Shown here one piece after another: positions 24,445 through 36,807 of a DNA stretch of 64,000 nucleotides. A program made the position numbers and the translations under genes. Position 1 is the first letter of the stretch, and each line of letters starts with the position of its first letter. Origin of the DNA: Macrotrachela quadricornifera (lineage: Eukaryota; Rotifera; Eurotatoria; Philodinida; Philodinidae); contig JAJEKB010021353.1 of the NCBI GenBank assembly GCA_022393335.1, forward strand, positions 1,509,302 through 1,573,301. Reading direction: 5' to 3'. The notes under the pieces are model-generated. The model saw only the letters and a list, made by a program, of their open reading frames with translations. It did no database searches and was not told where the DNA came from.

Positions 24445-24525
24445 GGATGTTCGAAAAGTAATTACCCGAAAGTAAATTCGTACCTCTTTACTACTTTATT
24501 TAACTTTATCAACTAATTTTATTTT
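24445..24525 (+). repeat. Left arm of a 75-bp inverted repeat flanking the LINE/foldback region
   Basis: This arm (gatgttcgaaaagtaattac ... ttaactttatcaacta) recurs inverted at about 28998-29075 (agttgataaagttaaa ... gtaattacttttcttc) with a few substitutions. The pair brackets 4.5 kb that contains the LINE and the foldback element. They could be the ends of a larger DNA transposon into which both inserted, or two oppositely placed copies of a dispersed repeat. Confidence 0.5.
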
Positions 24526-24659
24526 AAATGATAGGTGCATATTTCAAATTTTTATTTATACGAGCAAGTTTCAACCGCATCCTTCAAAGCTATCACTTAT
24601 AAGCAAAATACAAAAATATTGCTTTTGTCCTTATGTACAAACAATCCAGAAATTAGCTA

Positions 24660-27600
24660 ACCGAAGAAACAGTTGGTGCGACGATGTTTGACATCTACAT
24701 AGCCTCTCACTGTCAACTGTGTGCCAGGACACCTAGTTGTGGTTCCTCCTGTTTCCACAGAGCTCTTACACACGACCAAATGTTAGGCCGTATACCCTGA
24801 CAGGCTTCGCCGAGCCGGATAGTCGGCTTAGAGTGGATGTAAGATCCTATCCTGTAAACGGTCAACTATCAATCAACAGTGGCATGGGACAGCAGCCATG
24901 TTTCGCCGCTTAGTGGCGGAAGAAGCCAATGGAGGCTCAACGGCACCAGTGAATCACGCGGCAGACGTTTTTATTCGCCCGTAGAGATTGCGAATGTTTC
25001 ATCCCGAGGGATCACTGTATTTTAGGGAACTATTGTTCGTCAAATCAATTCAAATCAAGAAAGTAGACAACGGCACCAGGGTTAAAATCCCTGATAACTG
25101 TATCACCCGACATCTACCAGTAACTACTGTAACTATGAAGGAGATGGGCCAAAACCCCCTTGGAGAAGCCTGTCTTCGGACTCCAGCAGATTCACTGGCG
25201 ATATCTTACTCCAACAGCGAAAGATCCAAAAGATGGGATATACGCAAATCAATGAGAATCACAACATGGAATGTTCTCACTTTCAGTAAAACAGGCTATC
25301 AAGTGACTTTCGCTAGAGAAATGGCTCGTCTCAAGATCAACATCATTGGAATTACCGAGGCAAGAATTCCTAATTGTGGTCGATGCGATCTGGAAGATTC
25401 TACAATACTTTTCTCTGACGGTACGACTCGCACGCACGGCGTCGCTTTACTCTTACGAGAACACGCCAAGCGCTCGCTCAAATCTTGGTCGCCTATGGTC
25501 CTACAGAAGAATCTTCGATAATACTCCTCCTCACGATCAAGTAGTCTTAATAGGTGATTTTAACGCCGTCATCGGCACATCTCGCACAGGTTTCGAAACA
25601 GTCATCGGTGATTTCGGCTCAGGTATACTAAATGATAACATCCATCGACTTCTCACATTCTGCACTACATACGGTCCCTCCAATCTTGGCACCTGGTTTC
25701 GACGGCGGAACATCCATCGCTTCACCTGGATATCAAACGATGGTCATATTACCAAGGAAATAGATCACATTATTACAAGAGATAGAAAACTCTTCACGTC
25801 TTGCCGAGTTTACCGTGGCGCCGAATGTTCGGCTAACACCGATCAGCGTCTCAAACAAACTCGAAGCCCTTTTCTTTTTTCAAGGTGAAGTCGACAAAGT
25901 ATGGTTTCCTATTAGCTCTGCGATACATGAGTCAGCAGAAGAGGTCGTGGGAAAGAAGCACTCTATTCACAAACCTTGGCTTTCGAACGATGCTTATGAA
26001 ATCATACAAAGAAAATATCAAGCCAGGATAACAGGCAATAATCGAGAGCGTAACCGTCTGAAAAGACTATTTGACAAACAAGCGCTGAAGGACAAGAAAA
26101 GCTTCTACAACGACATAGCCGATGAAACAGAATAGAGTCTCACTCGCAATGACCTGAGAACTACATTCCGAGCAATTAAGACGCTCAGTGGCTTCGCCAT
26201 GCTGCAATCACATAGTGCATCAATAAATGATTCATTTGGTTCACCTTGTAATTTAGAAGACGCGGTCTTAGAACGATGGGCCGAGTATTATGAGAAGATG
26301 CTCAATCATCCTGCGACGAAAAATCCTCCAGAACTCGATGATCTAGCCGCGCATACAACACGACATCCCAATGTTAAAGAAGATGTGCCCTCCTTGAACG
26401 AAGCTAAGACAGCCGTCAAGAAACTGAAGAATGGTCGTGCACCCGGTCCTGATAACATTTCTGTTGAACTGCTCAAATGTACGATTGAACCAATGAGTAA
26501 GGCGTTACACAAACTCTTTTGCAAGGTATGTGAAGCAGGCATGATACCCTCAGAATGGAGGGACGGAATTGTTATACCGCTCTACAAAGGTAAAGGCTTA
26601 CGGTCAAAATGCTCCAGTTATCGTCCAATTACGCTCTTATCAGTTCCAGGCAAAGTCTTTGCACATATTTTACTTGCACGCATCGAACATCTGCTTCATA
26701 ATGAACGTCGTCCACAGCAATTAGGTTTTAAAAAATGTCGCTCTACTTTGGACACTATCCTTGCTCTTCACTTACTCACTGAACTACATAATGGTACTGC
26801 AGCGAAAATACATCTCGGACAGAAACTATCACGCTCCTTTAAAACGACATCCGGCGTAAGATAAGGATGCGTTCTATCACCAGCTCTATTCTGCCGGGCT
26901 ACGAATTACATTATGGAATGCGTGTCTAAAAAGATTGGTATCCACGTCGGCTCGACACCTTTTACTGACACTAATTACGCAGACGATGCTGCACCCATCG
27001 ATAATCAGTAGCATTATGAAATAGCACTAAGAGCCATGGAAGAATAATCCTCGAAACTTGGGCTGCATGTATCTTGGGTAAAAACGAAAATACAAAATCT
27101 TGGATATGGTCCACCCGATCCATCCGCCATCATCAATAATGAAACAATCGAAACAGTTACAACGTTCACATACCTGGGCAACGTCCTATCCAGTTGCTCC
27201 AACTCTTCTGAAGAATGTCAACGTCGCATCGGGCTTGCATCGTCAAGCATGAAAAGTCTTTCGCGCATATGGAATCAGAAAAAAACTTAGCCTGAAAGCC
27301 AAGATCCGCATTTATTCTACCTGTGTACTACCGGCTCTCGCCCTCAGGCTCTGAGTCATGGACACTCGCACAGGCTCACTGGAACAAACTTCAGGCATTT
27401 CACATGCGCTGCCAGCGGCATATTCTAAGAATCAAATGGAACAATTTTATCTCATACGACAAGGTTAAGGACCGGGCAGGTATGAAAGATCTAGAAACAA
27501 TCATACGAAGGCGCAGGTGAGGCTTATTCGGACATGTCGTCAGATTATTCGCGAGTGTTCCACCAAAACAGGCATTTACTATCTGTTGTCAAACGAGAGA

Positions 27601-27790
27601 TAGCATAAAACCGAACTCCGAATGGAAACGACCACGTGGCAGACCTCACAAGACCTGTGTCCATCAAATTTGCAGCGATACAGCAGCTTCAGCTACAGAG
27701 TTCATGCACCTGGCTCAAGAGAGAAAATTCTTGCGAACAATCGCAACGGCGAACAGCTCAGGCTCACTGCTTCGCGTTTTTTGTTGTTTG
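24660..27790 (+). pseudogene. Decayed non-LTR retrotransposon (APE endonuclease + reverse transcriptase)
   Basis: Plus-strand fragments read in order. APE endonuclease N terminus: MRITTWNVLTF and IIGITEAR (about 25250-25380). APE C terminus: VVLIGDFNAVIG and KEIDHIITRDR (25540-25790). Linker and RT: KKLKNGRAPGPDNISVELLK, SYRPITLLSVPGKVFA, QLGFKKCRSTLD, GCVLSPALF, NYADDAAP (about 26400-27000), and a C terminus with TYLGNVLSS and RGRPHKTC (27170-27660). Lesions: an internal deletion of the middle of APE near 25500 with a frame change; stops at about 26132 and 26862; loss of RT motif A (the F-x-D region is missing between ALHLLTELHNG and the VLSPALF block); further stops and shifts after 27008. 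The YADD box survives. The clade is not certain (RTE/CR1-like). The 5' leader begins about 24660; the 3' end is near 27790, with no clear poly(A). Confidence 0.8.
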
Positions 27791-28006
27791 TTTGAAGTAA
27801 CAATTGAATATCTTCATTACTGCTTGAGCAATATATTCGTAAAGGTATGCGTGCAGAGACTCTTTGTTAAGTATCATAACTGATCTCAACAAAAAGCCTG
27901 TATTTGTTCACATATAGGTAAAAATTTGCATACTTAACAAACAATCCTTATAGACATGTCTTTATGGATATAAAGCTTGCACATGCTTTTATCAGTGACA
28001 AAAAAA

Positions 28007-28957
28007 ATCATGATTTACTAGATGTAGAATTTCGTAATGAATCGTTTGGTAGCAAAACAAGTCTATTTCTGAAGGATCCAAACTCATTTTAGCTCAAAAC
28101 ATTATAAACACTTTTGTAGCATAATTTGATGAATCATACACGCTCGTGCGATCCATAGAAATTTTCCTATACAAAGGCATATCCAACTGAAAACTACATC
28201 ATTTGACTGTCTATTCTTCAATCATTCTCTGATAAAAGTCTTGCTAAACAACGATATAAATATTGTTTCAAACAAGAAAATCATAGATTATATTATCACT
28301 TCTGTTTATTGTTTTCTTAATATCTTGAGAAAGGACAAAAAGGAAATAGATATTCAAAATCAACATAAGAAGTTGAGCCAACTTATAAATGTTTCAAAGG
28401 TTTCCTTCATATTGTATTTTTTTTCTCGAAAAATTTAACTGGGATTTCTGTCAAGGTTTAATCAAAAAAAATAATTAATTTAAGAAAAACACCTTTATTA
28501 TTATTGAGACATCTTTTGTTTTGTCTCCTAAGAACTTTTTAGAGGGTCTGAACTTGTTTTTCACTGTTCATATGATTTTCTCATTAGATTCAATGTTTAA
28601 CTAACTTCAGTTAAGCTTTTCGATAAAAGAAAACACAATATGAAGAAAAACTTTGAAACATATTTGAATCGGCTCAACTTGTGTTGATTTCGAATATTTA
28701 TATCGTTGCTTAGCAACACCTTTACCAGAGAATGAATGAAGAATAGACAGTCAAATGATGTAGTTTTTAGTTGGATATGTCTTTGTATAGGAAAATTTCT
28801 ATGGATCGCACGAGCGTGTATGATTCATCAAATTATGATACAAAAGTGAATATAATGTTTTGAGATAAAATGAGTTAGGATTCTTCAGAAATAGAATTAT
28901 TTTGCTATCAAACGATTCATCACGAAATTCTACATTTGGTAAATCGTGAACAAATGA
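28007..28957. mobile_element. Foldback element with about 340-390-bp inverted arms
   Basis: The left arm (about 28007-28415) and right arm (about 28617-28957) are inverted copies. Examples are cgtgcgatccatagaaattt at 28144 and its complement at 28800, and gactgtctattcttcaatca at 28207 and its complement at 28735. The loop is about 200 bp. The outer ends are catgatttactagatgtaga / tctacatttggtaaatcgtg. No coding sequence and no clear target duplication were found. Confidence 0.7.
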
Positions 28958-28997
28958 GAATTGATGATGACCCTAAAATGGTCCTTATACACTCCCG

Positions 28998-29075
28998 CTC
29001 TTAGTTGATAAAGTTAAATTAAATAGTAAAGATATATGTATTTATTTTCGGATAATTACTTTTCTTCAAAAAGAT
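28998..29075 (-). repeat. Right arm of the 75-bp inverted repeat
   Basis: Partner of 24445-24525; homology stops abruptly at both outer ends. Confidence 0.5.
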
Positions 29076-30510
29076 GTTAGACGTGAGCTACTGTGTTTCG
29101 CATTTTAATCTTGGAGCAATTACATTTAAAGGTTTTTGTGCTAATTCGGAATATTTAGTTTATTAGTCGAAACTTTCGGAATCAGATGGAGTTGATTCCG
29201 CAATGTTTAACATCACGGAATAGGACGAATGCTCTCGTATTCAAGAATTCCTTTACTGTAAGACATAGCAACATTTCCACTAGCGATTTTTTCACAAACT
29301 TGCAATACTTATTATGATTATGTGCTTTTCAGTTGCTGAATTCTCTACTAGGCGCGCACCAGTGCCTCTAGGGGAACCCAGTTCTACAGCATACATTTAT
29401 TCTGTTGACTGTAGTCAGAGTCTAAATCTCGAAACTGACGATGTGTTTGTGTGTTTGTCCGCGGGGTAGCAGTTTCATACCATGTCACATCAGAGAAGAC
29501 TTTTGAGGTACCCTCAGATCCCCAAATACTATAATAATATGCGTAGTCTTTGATCCTCAAATGCTTCTGGATCCCGAAAATGACGGTGAGCTTGAGCACT
29601 TCTCCGTAGGGTAGTCGTTCGAATCTACAGTCAAAGGACCTAGTGAATAGGCTCGATCCACATTATGTGCATAAATATCTCTTACATATATTCATAAAAT
29701 TATCGCATACATAAAGGCATTCCACAAGCTAACGTTTTACCAGGCATCTACCAATGCATCTTGAAAAGTGATTACATAGCAGTAGCCTTACACACTCAAG
29801 GTCTACTAAAAAGATATATACTTCATTTCTCACGACCTATTATACATAAATACTCATAACTTCTTAAAGCGCCCTTTACAAAGCATGATCAGGAACATAA
29901 CCATAATTCATCTTAAACTAGGTGACATTCGGTCAAATTTCCATAAATTCCTGCAAATGCTTTCGGATTGGACTCCAACTCGGCAAGCACTAGTGTTTGG
30001 TGTTAACCTAAGTCAGATTGATCGAAAATGTCTAAAAATCATATTTTACCCTTAGGATTGGCCCATAATTGGTCCCGAAGTGATTCAGAACTGGCTCAAA
30101 TTGGCTTAGGGATGCACCGGTGGCGGTGATAAACTGTCGCACCGGCCCAGATACAGTACGATTATTGTAACAGCCCACAAACTGTTGGCCCAAAAAGTTA
30201 AATTAATAGGCATGCAACTCTGAATTTGATGATAACGACAACAATCATACGGGAGTACAGCAATTACTTGTCTTTTCATATAACTAACATGCGATAATGT
30301 AAAAGCGCTTGAAAATTCAAAAACGCTCTTACAATCATATTTTGTTAAGCCTCCCATCCCTGAGAAACGAACCTTGTTATTTTCCATCCGATTTCAACCA
30401 AAATTTCAGAGAATGTTAGTCTTGGCTAGAGGGGACTGGTTAAAATATTTCCCCAAACGTCTGAGAAATCAATGAGTTACAGTCAATTTATTGGTCAAAA
30501 GTACACTTCA

Positions 30511-30828
30511 CGTGGGTAAGGTTTTCCCTATAAAGATATTGGCTAAGCATGTCGGCGTCGCATTTAACTTGTAGAGTGCCATTAAGACCACATCCTCACG
30601 ATCTCCGATTTTTAAATTTCTCTTTGTTTGATTTTGAAAAATACTTTTTCGAAGAATGTTTAAATTCAAAGCGCTAATCAAAATGAAATAGCCAAGTTTT
30701 TTATCTGAACGAAAGAGAAATTCAAAAATCGGAGATCGTGAGGATGTGGTCTTAATGGCACTCTACAAGTTAAATGCGACGCCGACATGCTTAGCCAATA
30801 TCCTTATAGAGAAAACCTTGCCCTCGTA
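30511..30828. mobile_element. Palindromic MITE, about 318 bp
   Basis: Two arms of about 115-120 bp are near-perfect inverted copies: attggctaagcatgtcggcg at 30538 returns inverted at 30785, and the cctcacgatctccgattttt block likewise. A loop of about 80 bp separates them. The outer ends read acgtgggtaagg / ccttgccctcgt. No ORF. Confidence 0.8.
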
Positions 30829-31253
30829 AACGGTACGATCGAAAAAATTGATTTTGAGAAAATCGCTAAACAAAATTTATTGATGTATTTCATTTCAATC
30901 AATGTATTCTGCCACCGATCACAACTGGAGAGCTGAAACTTTCAGAACTAAAAGATCTTGATTAGTCCTGTATGTCATAAAAATTTCAGCTCTATCGGGC
31001 AAACAAAAGTATGAAAAGTATCATTAGCATTGTATTCTTAGTATCCCTTAGTAGCACATCCTCCGAAAATAAGTCGTCAGAAAAAAAAGACCAACATACA
31101 CATTTTGGCAAAACAAATCATGCCAGGTTGTAGTTCATCACAAGAGTTATCAGAATATGTATAAATCTCAAAATCGATTTTTTTTTTCTCAAAAAATGGA
31201 CTTTTCTGAGGGGGAGGGGGTCTTTAATCGAAAAACTGGTCAACCAGATGGCA

Positions 31254-31600
31254 GCAAATTGTCACTCGCCTATGAAATTGATAACCATGAGAGATTTTAT
31301 GAGGATTTTTGTAGAGCATCCTTGGAAACCTCAGATTGGCGCGGACAACCTTGTGCTCCGTCCTTATTTTCATGGAAAATACACGCCTCGAAATCTGATT
31401 GGCTGAAACTCTTTTGTATCAGCCAATCGGATAGCAGGAAATTGTAACTCGCTTATTTTATAAATAACTGTGAGAGATTTTATGAGGACTTTTGTAGAAT
31501 ACCTATGACAACTTCAACTTGGCCCTCACAACCCAATGATGCATCCTTATCTTCATAGAGAATAAATGCCTCGAAGCTTGATTGGCTGAAACTCATTTGT
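31254..31600 (+). repeat. Two-copy tandem repeat, unit about 177 bp
   Basis: The unit beginning agcaaattgtcactcgccta (31254) recurs as agcaggaaattgtaactcgc at 31431. Both contain gagagattttatgagga and end with gattggctgaaactc. The copies are diverged by substitutions and small indels. Confidence 0.7.
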
Positions 31601-32071
31601 GACTAACTATTCCCGAGATTTCTCGCACCAGAAACGGCCGAGCTCGACAATGACCGAGCCGGAGAAGCTTGGGCTCGGTGCATGCTTAGTTATTATTTAA
31701 ATTTATATTACTTGTCTTGATTTATAAAAAAATCTTTCTAATTCATCAGTGAAATCAATCGAAGTTTGTTCTGTCATCTCAACTCAAAAAGCTGAGCTTG
31801 AAAAAAAGTATCTATTATGAGTTGCTTCGCATTGTAGCAGTAAATAACTAAAAATTGACCGGTGCACCGCCTAACAGTCTGACCGTACCATCGGTGCATC
31901 CCTAGGCTTGATGATGCGCTAATTTTATAGGAAATTGTTTTCTATAGACTCGCTAAAGAAGAAATGATTTAATAAGCAAATATTAAATGTATGGGTATAT
32001 GGGGCAGAACTGGATACCCATAGTAGCACTAGGACCCAGTTAACTGGCGCTGGTGCATGCCTATTCTTTAC

Positions 32072-33960
32072 CAATTCGTATTTGTTGGATTTGATTTATT
32101 TGCCAGATATTTTTGAAACACATTTAAAAAAAAATATTCTTTAAGATGACTGGTATTATGATATGAGATCCGATTATCTATAGATTTGAGTTCAAAAACT
32201 TATAGTAGAAGTGAGTGAACCGAAAGCTCCATCAAATCATGTGTAATACATGTAATTTCTTTTCTTTTTTAAATAGAATTGATTTCACTAGGAAATCCAG
32301 TTCTATCTTTCCAGTGACTATCAATTCAGAAGGCGATGCATTCAAATGAAGTGGTTAAATAGATAGAAGTTACACGTGAATAGAAAGGACATAAGCTATA
32401 CTTACTCTTTCTTAAAGATAGTAGTGGATGAATAATATTGTACTCTTAAAACACTGGAAAGATATAATTGTTAAACAATATTGACTTACAGGATTTTTTT
32501 ATTGCAATGAATGAGAACAGTAGATAGTTTTAAATGAAATGAGTTCTTTTCTTCTTTTTTTTTTTTCAAATGAGAAACACAATGATACAAGTTTTTTGTA
32601 AATAAATTTTTTAAGGTGGTGTGTTTGTGAAACTCATATTTCTATTGGTTGAAAAAAAAATTTCATCTTTAAAAAAAACATCTTGGATACTGAAAAAAAT
32701 TATCATATGCATCATTCTTCTGCATGAACAAACACCATCGTGAAAACTATAGATTCTTTCTTTTTCTATTCTATTCTATTCAACAAAAAATTTATTTCAG
32801 TTTGATTGAATAGATATTTTTCAAGTAAGTACATAGTATAACTAAGTAACTTCGATGTAATCAAATATCTAATATGAAAAGCTTCTTTATTGAATTTCCG
32901 ATAGTCTGTAGTAGTTAACAAGTTAATTTGAATAGTAACTATTTAATTTCAATTACTTTTTTTTATTAGAGACCTACGTCAATTATATACATCATATTCT
33001 CTTTCTTCTCTTTGTGAATATACCATTCATGTGAAAATAAATAGGCACAGCATTTGCTTTTCAATACTAAAGTGGTCTAATAATAATAAATTAAAGTAAG
33101 TAAACTTAGCATCTACAAGTTACTTTTTAACGTATGACGTTACTCTTTTTTTCATGTAAAAAATTACTTTTATATTTTAACGATAAAGGAGTAAGAATTA
33201 ATATAGAAATAAATGAATATAAAACTGCTACGAAGAATATAATAGATTTTTTAACAAAAATCTAATTTATACAACTTTCCGATAAGAAGCTCTCATTGTC
33301 ATCACAAACAATAGAAAAGTGAAAAATACAATCTGTATAGAGTAACTGATCCTAATTATATCACCATTTTCACCTCTTTTCGTAGAAATTCAATGTCTCG
33401 GCTTCCCTACGTCTATTTGAGCTGATTTTTAGACTGTGTAATAGAGTAAATATTTCTCTATTCATCTGCATGCCTTTTATCGAAAAATAATAAGATTTGA
33501 ATGAACAGTAACTGTGAGAAGAAAACCTACTCCAAAATTTGTCTCATTCTGTCCTCTGCCTAATTGCATCATTGCAACAAAAATGCATGAAACTACTGGT
33601 AATACAATTTTTTCGGTCGTAAAACTGTCACTTTTTAAATTAAAACTTCTGTCATTACATTCCCTGCATCGAGTTTTATCGATTGATATGCTTTTCATTT
33701 TGATCAGTCTATATCTTCGTATCTTTTTTTCTTGTTTCAATCGAGTTATAGCTGTGATCAAATTAAGGCGCTTGTCTTAATTCCATCATACCAGCTATTT
33801 CTATGCCCTAACCCCATCATACAATGGAAAATACCTGAAAAATTACTCGCGTTCAGAAAAAAAAATGTTGACGCTACCAGAAGTATGGAATTTCACCAAA
33901 TCATCAATAGAAAAGTGTAGATAAAGTAAAGGCCTATTGATTTATACAAAAGACAACAGC
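32072..33960. other. AT-rich spacer, no gene seen
   Basis: Homopolymer-rich, with no recognisable ORF or repeat pair. The overlapping ORFs near 33477-33780 on both strands show no domain. Confidence 0.4.
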
Positions 33961-33968
33961 TTGTCATT

Positions 33969-34430
33969 CTGCTATTCTCTTTCTCGTAGAGAAGAGTCCA
34001 GTAAACATAAATTGTCTGATTGCTTGCTTACTTGTCTGTCCGCAGGGTCAAAAAAACATAAGGATAGAACAAAGGATAATCCGAGGTTATTTTTGATTGG
34101 AATTTCAACCAATAGGGTTTTTTGACATGGCGGTTTCAACCAATAGGATTTCGGGGAGGGGGGGACAATTCAGCCATTCAGATTTCTTTGACCCATAATT
34201 CGGTCCAGAAAGGATATTTTTGCTTGGAATTTCGGCCAAAAAAGGTTTTTTGGCATTGCCGCTTCCGCAAATTTGAAGAACCAATCAGATTCTAAGAAAA
34301 AACTTGGACACTGAAGTCAGATTTAGAATTTCTATTCTCTTGTCGTAGAGAAGAGTCCGATAAATATAAATTCTCTGCGTGCTTATATGTCCGCAGAGGA
34401 TCAAAAAAACATAAGGGTTGACCGAAGGGT
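33969..34430 (+). repeat. Dispersed repeat, two direct copies (ctctttctcgtagagaagag core)
   Basis: Copies at about 33970-34085 and 34330-34430 share attctctttctcgtagagaa, tccgcag and tcaaaaaaacataagg in the same order. A third, inverted copy lies at 52620-52710. The core ctctttctc-gta-gagaagag can form a hairpin. Between the two copies, a ttttttgacatggcggtttc block at 34118 recurs diverged at 34243. The family is unknown. Confidence 0.55.
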
Positions 34431-34439
34431 GATAGGTCC

Positions 34440-36330
34440 CGAAGAATCCAAATCCCAAGGTGAACACAGGCAATCGGATCCTGTCAGGCGGGTTCGAAAT
34501 CCGGCAAAAACTTAGCGATCGGATCCCAACGGACACTTTTGCCGTAATCCGACGATTTCCTCCATTTCACATTATAATCCGCAAACCAGATCTCCCAAAA
34601 ACCATCTAAAACACTAACAACAGAAATCCTCGGATCCCATCAACGCAACCCGTCTTACCCCGACAATGAACACTATTTTCCGACTACTGCGAAACCCCGG
34701 AAATCATCGAAATTCATGATGCTCACGTCCCAATATAATCCGATAACCTTCTGCGCCTCACCATCATCGGAACAACCCAGAAAATCTTCTCCTCCTCTAT
34801 AGAAATACCGATCTCACCAACATGAAACATCCATAATATCATAACAAAAAGATATTCCGATATAATTCAGATGTGAACTCAAAGATTTTTTTTCCTAACC
34901 CACATTAAGGAAGAAGTGAAAAATACAAGTGAGCGAAAGTGAGCATATCGTGCTCTTTTTCTTCGATATGAAAAATGACGTCGGAATGAGCATAAAAATA
35001 TTTGAAAGAGATATTTCGATGCGATCTCAAAGATTTTTTTTTCCTAACCCACATTAAGGAAGAAGTTAAAAGTACAAGTGAGCGAAAGTGAGCATATCAC
35101 GCTCTTTTTCTCGGTTTTGAAAAATGAGGTCGGAATTAGTAGGATTATGTCGGAAGTGATGGTGATTTTAACGAATGTCGTCGGAAAGTTGAGGGTTACG
35201 GTCGGATCTCACTGTCGGAATTCGTAGGGCACTTTCCGTTAGTTTTTCACAAAGGATTGCATCGGAATACAACTCGTCCGATGCGATTCTGTTGGTGGTG
35301 ATGCGTTCTGGTTTTAGACAGTTGCTTTCCGATTGCTGGATTTTATCGGATTTTGATACAATTTCTTCCGACATTATCCGATAATTTATGGTGGAGCATA
35401 TGTCCATGGGAACCGACTCTATCCGATTTTTTGCTGGAAAGCCTTGGGATTTTTTGATATCAAATTTTTGGCTGATGTGGTATCTTCCCATTTGGAAGTG
35501 GCAGGATGTAAGCGTATCCTTTCCCGCAGAAGATTTAATCCAACTTGTAGATCTGGTCGTTTTCGATCGAATCCGCGACGGATTCCATCAGAATCCGTAC
35601 TCTTTCATAAAAAATCGACCGGATCCGATAGGATTTTTGTCGGATTCCGATCAGCGGGATCTCGACTTGAATCTTGTCGGAACACAACGAAATTCATGTC
35701 GGATAGGATCGGATTTCAATCGCGTTCCGTCGAATTTCGACAAAATCAGTGTCGGGATCCGGGCGATGGGAATACGACGAACGTGCGGCAGGATGTGATA
35801 GACATTATACAGATCCGCCGGCATGAGATTAACCATTAATCACATGAGATGAGCAGGCATATCGTTTCCGACGTCATCTATGTTGATTCCAGTTGATGGG
35901 AATCTGACATAAGCCAAGTCGGATCCGATTGGCTTTTAACGGATAGAGTCAGTTTCCTCTGAAGTCCGGTAGTATTTCCGACGGTTTCCGGTAAGAACCT
36001 CAGATCTGATTGAAATACCCGGGATCAGGTATCGGATCCGATGTTTTCCGGTAAGATCCACCAATCGACTCCGAATCACCGGCGCAATCTACTATTTTCC
36101 AAAAGTCAAATCTGGTAGGATACGATGTGTTCCGACGGTTAGTTCCGACATGATTCGAGCATATCTTTTCCGATGTAATCTGGTCCGGATTCCGGCTGAT
36201 AGGAATCCGACAAAAACCAGATCGGATCCGATCGGTTTTTCATAGAAGATGTCGGATTCCGTTGAAATCCGACGCGGGATCCGACCGAAAACGATCGAAT
36301 GTACAGGTCGGATTGAATGTCCTGGGTAAT
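34440..36330. repeat. Degenerate cggatccgat-rich repeat region with an inverted pair
   Basis: The stretch is dense in tcggatccgat, tccgacggtttccgg and gtcggattccg words. About 110-180 bp at 35555-35730 recurs inverted at about 36120-36305: cggatccgataggatttttgtcggattcc on the plus strand answers ggaatccgacaaaaaccagatcggatccg further on. Many ORFs on both strands here arise from this symmetry and are not genes. It may be an old foldback transposon or satellite. Confidence 0.55.
34878..35138 (+). repeat. Tandem duplication, about 115-bp unit at 150-bp spacing
   Basis: The unit ctcaaagattttttttccta ... aagtgagcgaaagtgagcat occurs at about 34878-34991 and 35026-35138 with few differences (tcgtgctc against tcacgctc). 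Neither copy codes. Confidence 0.75.
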
Positions 36331-36540
36331 TGATAAGCCTTTTTTTAGGTAATTTTTGCATGTTTTTTGCACTTTTCTGGCTTAGGAAGGTGCTAAGACA
36401 GAAATTGAAGTTTGGAATCGATAGAGCTCGTCGAGATGCATTTGAAACCGGTCGGTATAGCGAATTGTATGCCGAAATACTCGAATCCTATGCTAAGATA
36501 ACCTACGTCACTTTTGCGGACAATTAAAATTTAAAAATTT

Positions 36541-36570
36541 ATAAGATAATAAAACGTTTTATTATCTTAT
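36541..36570. repeat. Perfect 30-bp palindrome
   Basis: ATAAGATAATAAAAC followed directly by its exact reverse complement, centred on AACGTT. It could be a hairpin terminator-like structure, an insertion end, or chance in AT-rich DNA. A perfect 30-bp palindrome without a spacer is unusual. Confidence 0.8.
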
Positions 36571-36642
36571 GAACTCTTTATTTCAATTTCTCTCGTCTAA
36601 TTGTTTCATATATATATATATTGTTCTTTTTCATGTAACTTC

Positions 36643-36697
36643 CTTTTATTTTGACTGACAAAGTCAACAGCAGTTGACGAAACGTCTCATAATAAAA
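36643..36697 (+). ncRNA. Hammerhead-ribozyme-like motif (probably inactive)
   Basis: A core-like CTGACAAA is followed by a perfect 6-bp stem II (GTCAAC-agca-GTTGAC), then GAAAC and GTC. Flanking sequences cttttattttga and tcataataaaa pair at 10 of 11 positions as stem I. Against the consensus CUGANGA the core has A for the essential G8 and one extra A, so activity is doubtful. Stem III would be the minimal palindrome ACGT. Such minimal hammerheads are known from Penelope-like elements. Confidence 0.5.
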
Positions 36698-36807
36698 AAA
36701 TACTATATTCGGTAGTTATTTCTTTATTATTCATTAAAAATTAGATCTTCTACGCTTTCTCACAATAATTCAGAGAAAACGAATTGGTTCAGAAATGATA
36801 CTGAATT

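Larger units (their letters stand above)
30107..31904. mobile_element. hAT-like element nested in the 29349-32063 element
   Basis: The ends tagggatgcaccggtgg and, inverted, tagggatgcaccgatgg match at 16 of 17 positions. Both ends also hold a second accgg/ccggt motif about 30-45 bp inward. No convincing 8-bp duplication was found: a shared ggct touches both ends but is offset. No transposase ORF. It contains the palindrome at 30511-30828 and the tandem duplication at 31254-31600. Confidence 0.6.
29349..32063. mobile_element. hAT-like element, non-autonomous, host of a nested hAT-like element
   Basis: The termini are taggcgcgcaccagtgcc and, inverted, taggcatgcaccagcgcc (15 of 18 match). They are flanked by ttctctac and ttctttac, an 8-bp target duplication with one change, as hAT elements make. 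No transposase reading frame remains. Much of the interior is occupied by the element at 30107-31904. A related terminal fragment lies at 58991-59030. Confidence 0.7.

Noticed and set aside
30106..31447. 93- and 96-codon ORFs inside the nested hAT-like element
   Set aside because: One starts in the terminal repeat and the other spans a tandem duplication. Neither shows transposase or other motifs.
35168..36372. Several overlapping 60-136-codon ORFs on both strands
   Set aside because: They share the same repeated words in different frames, and result from the cggatccgat repeat.
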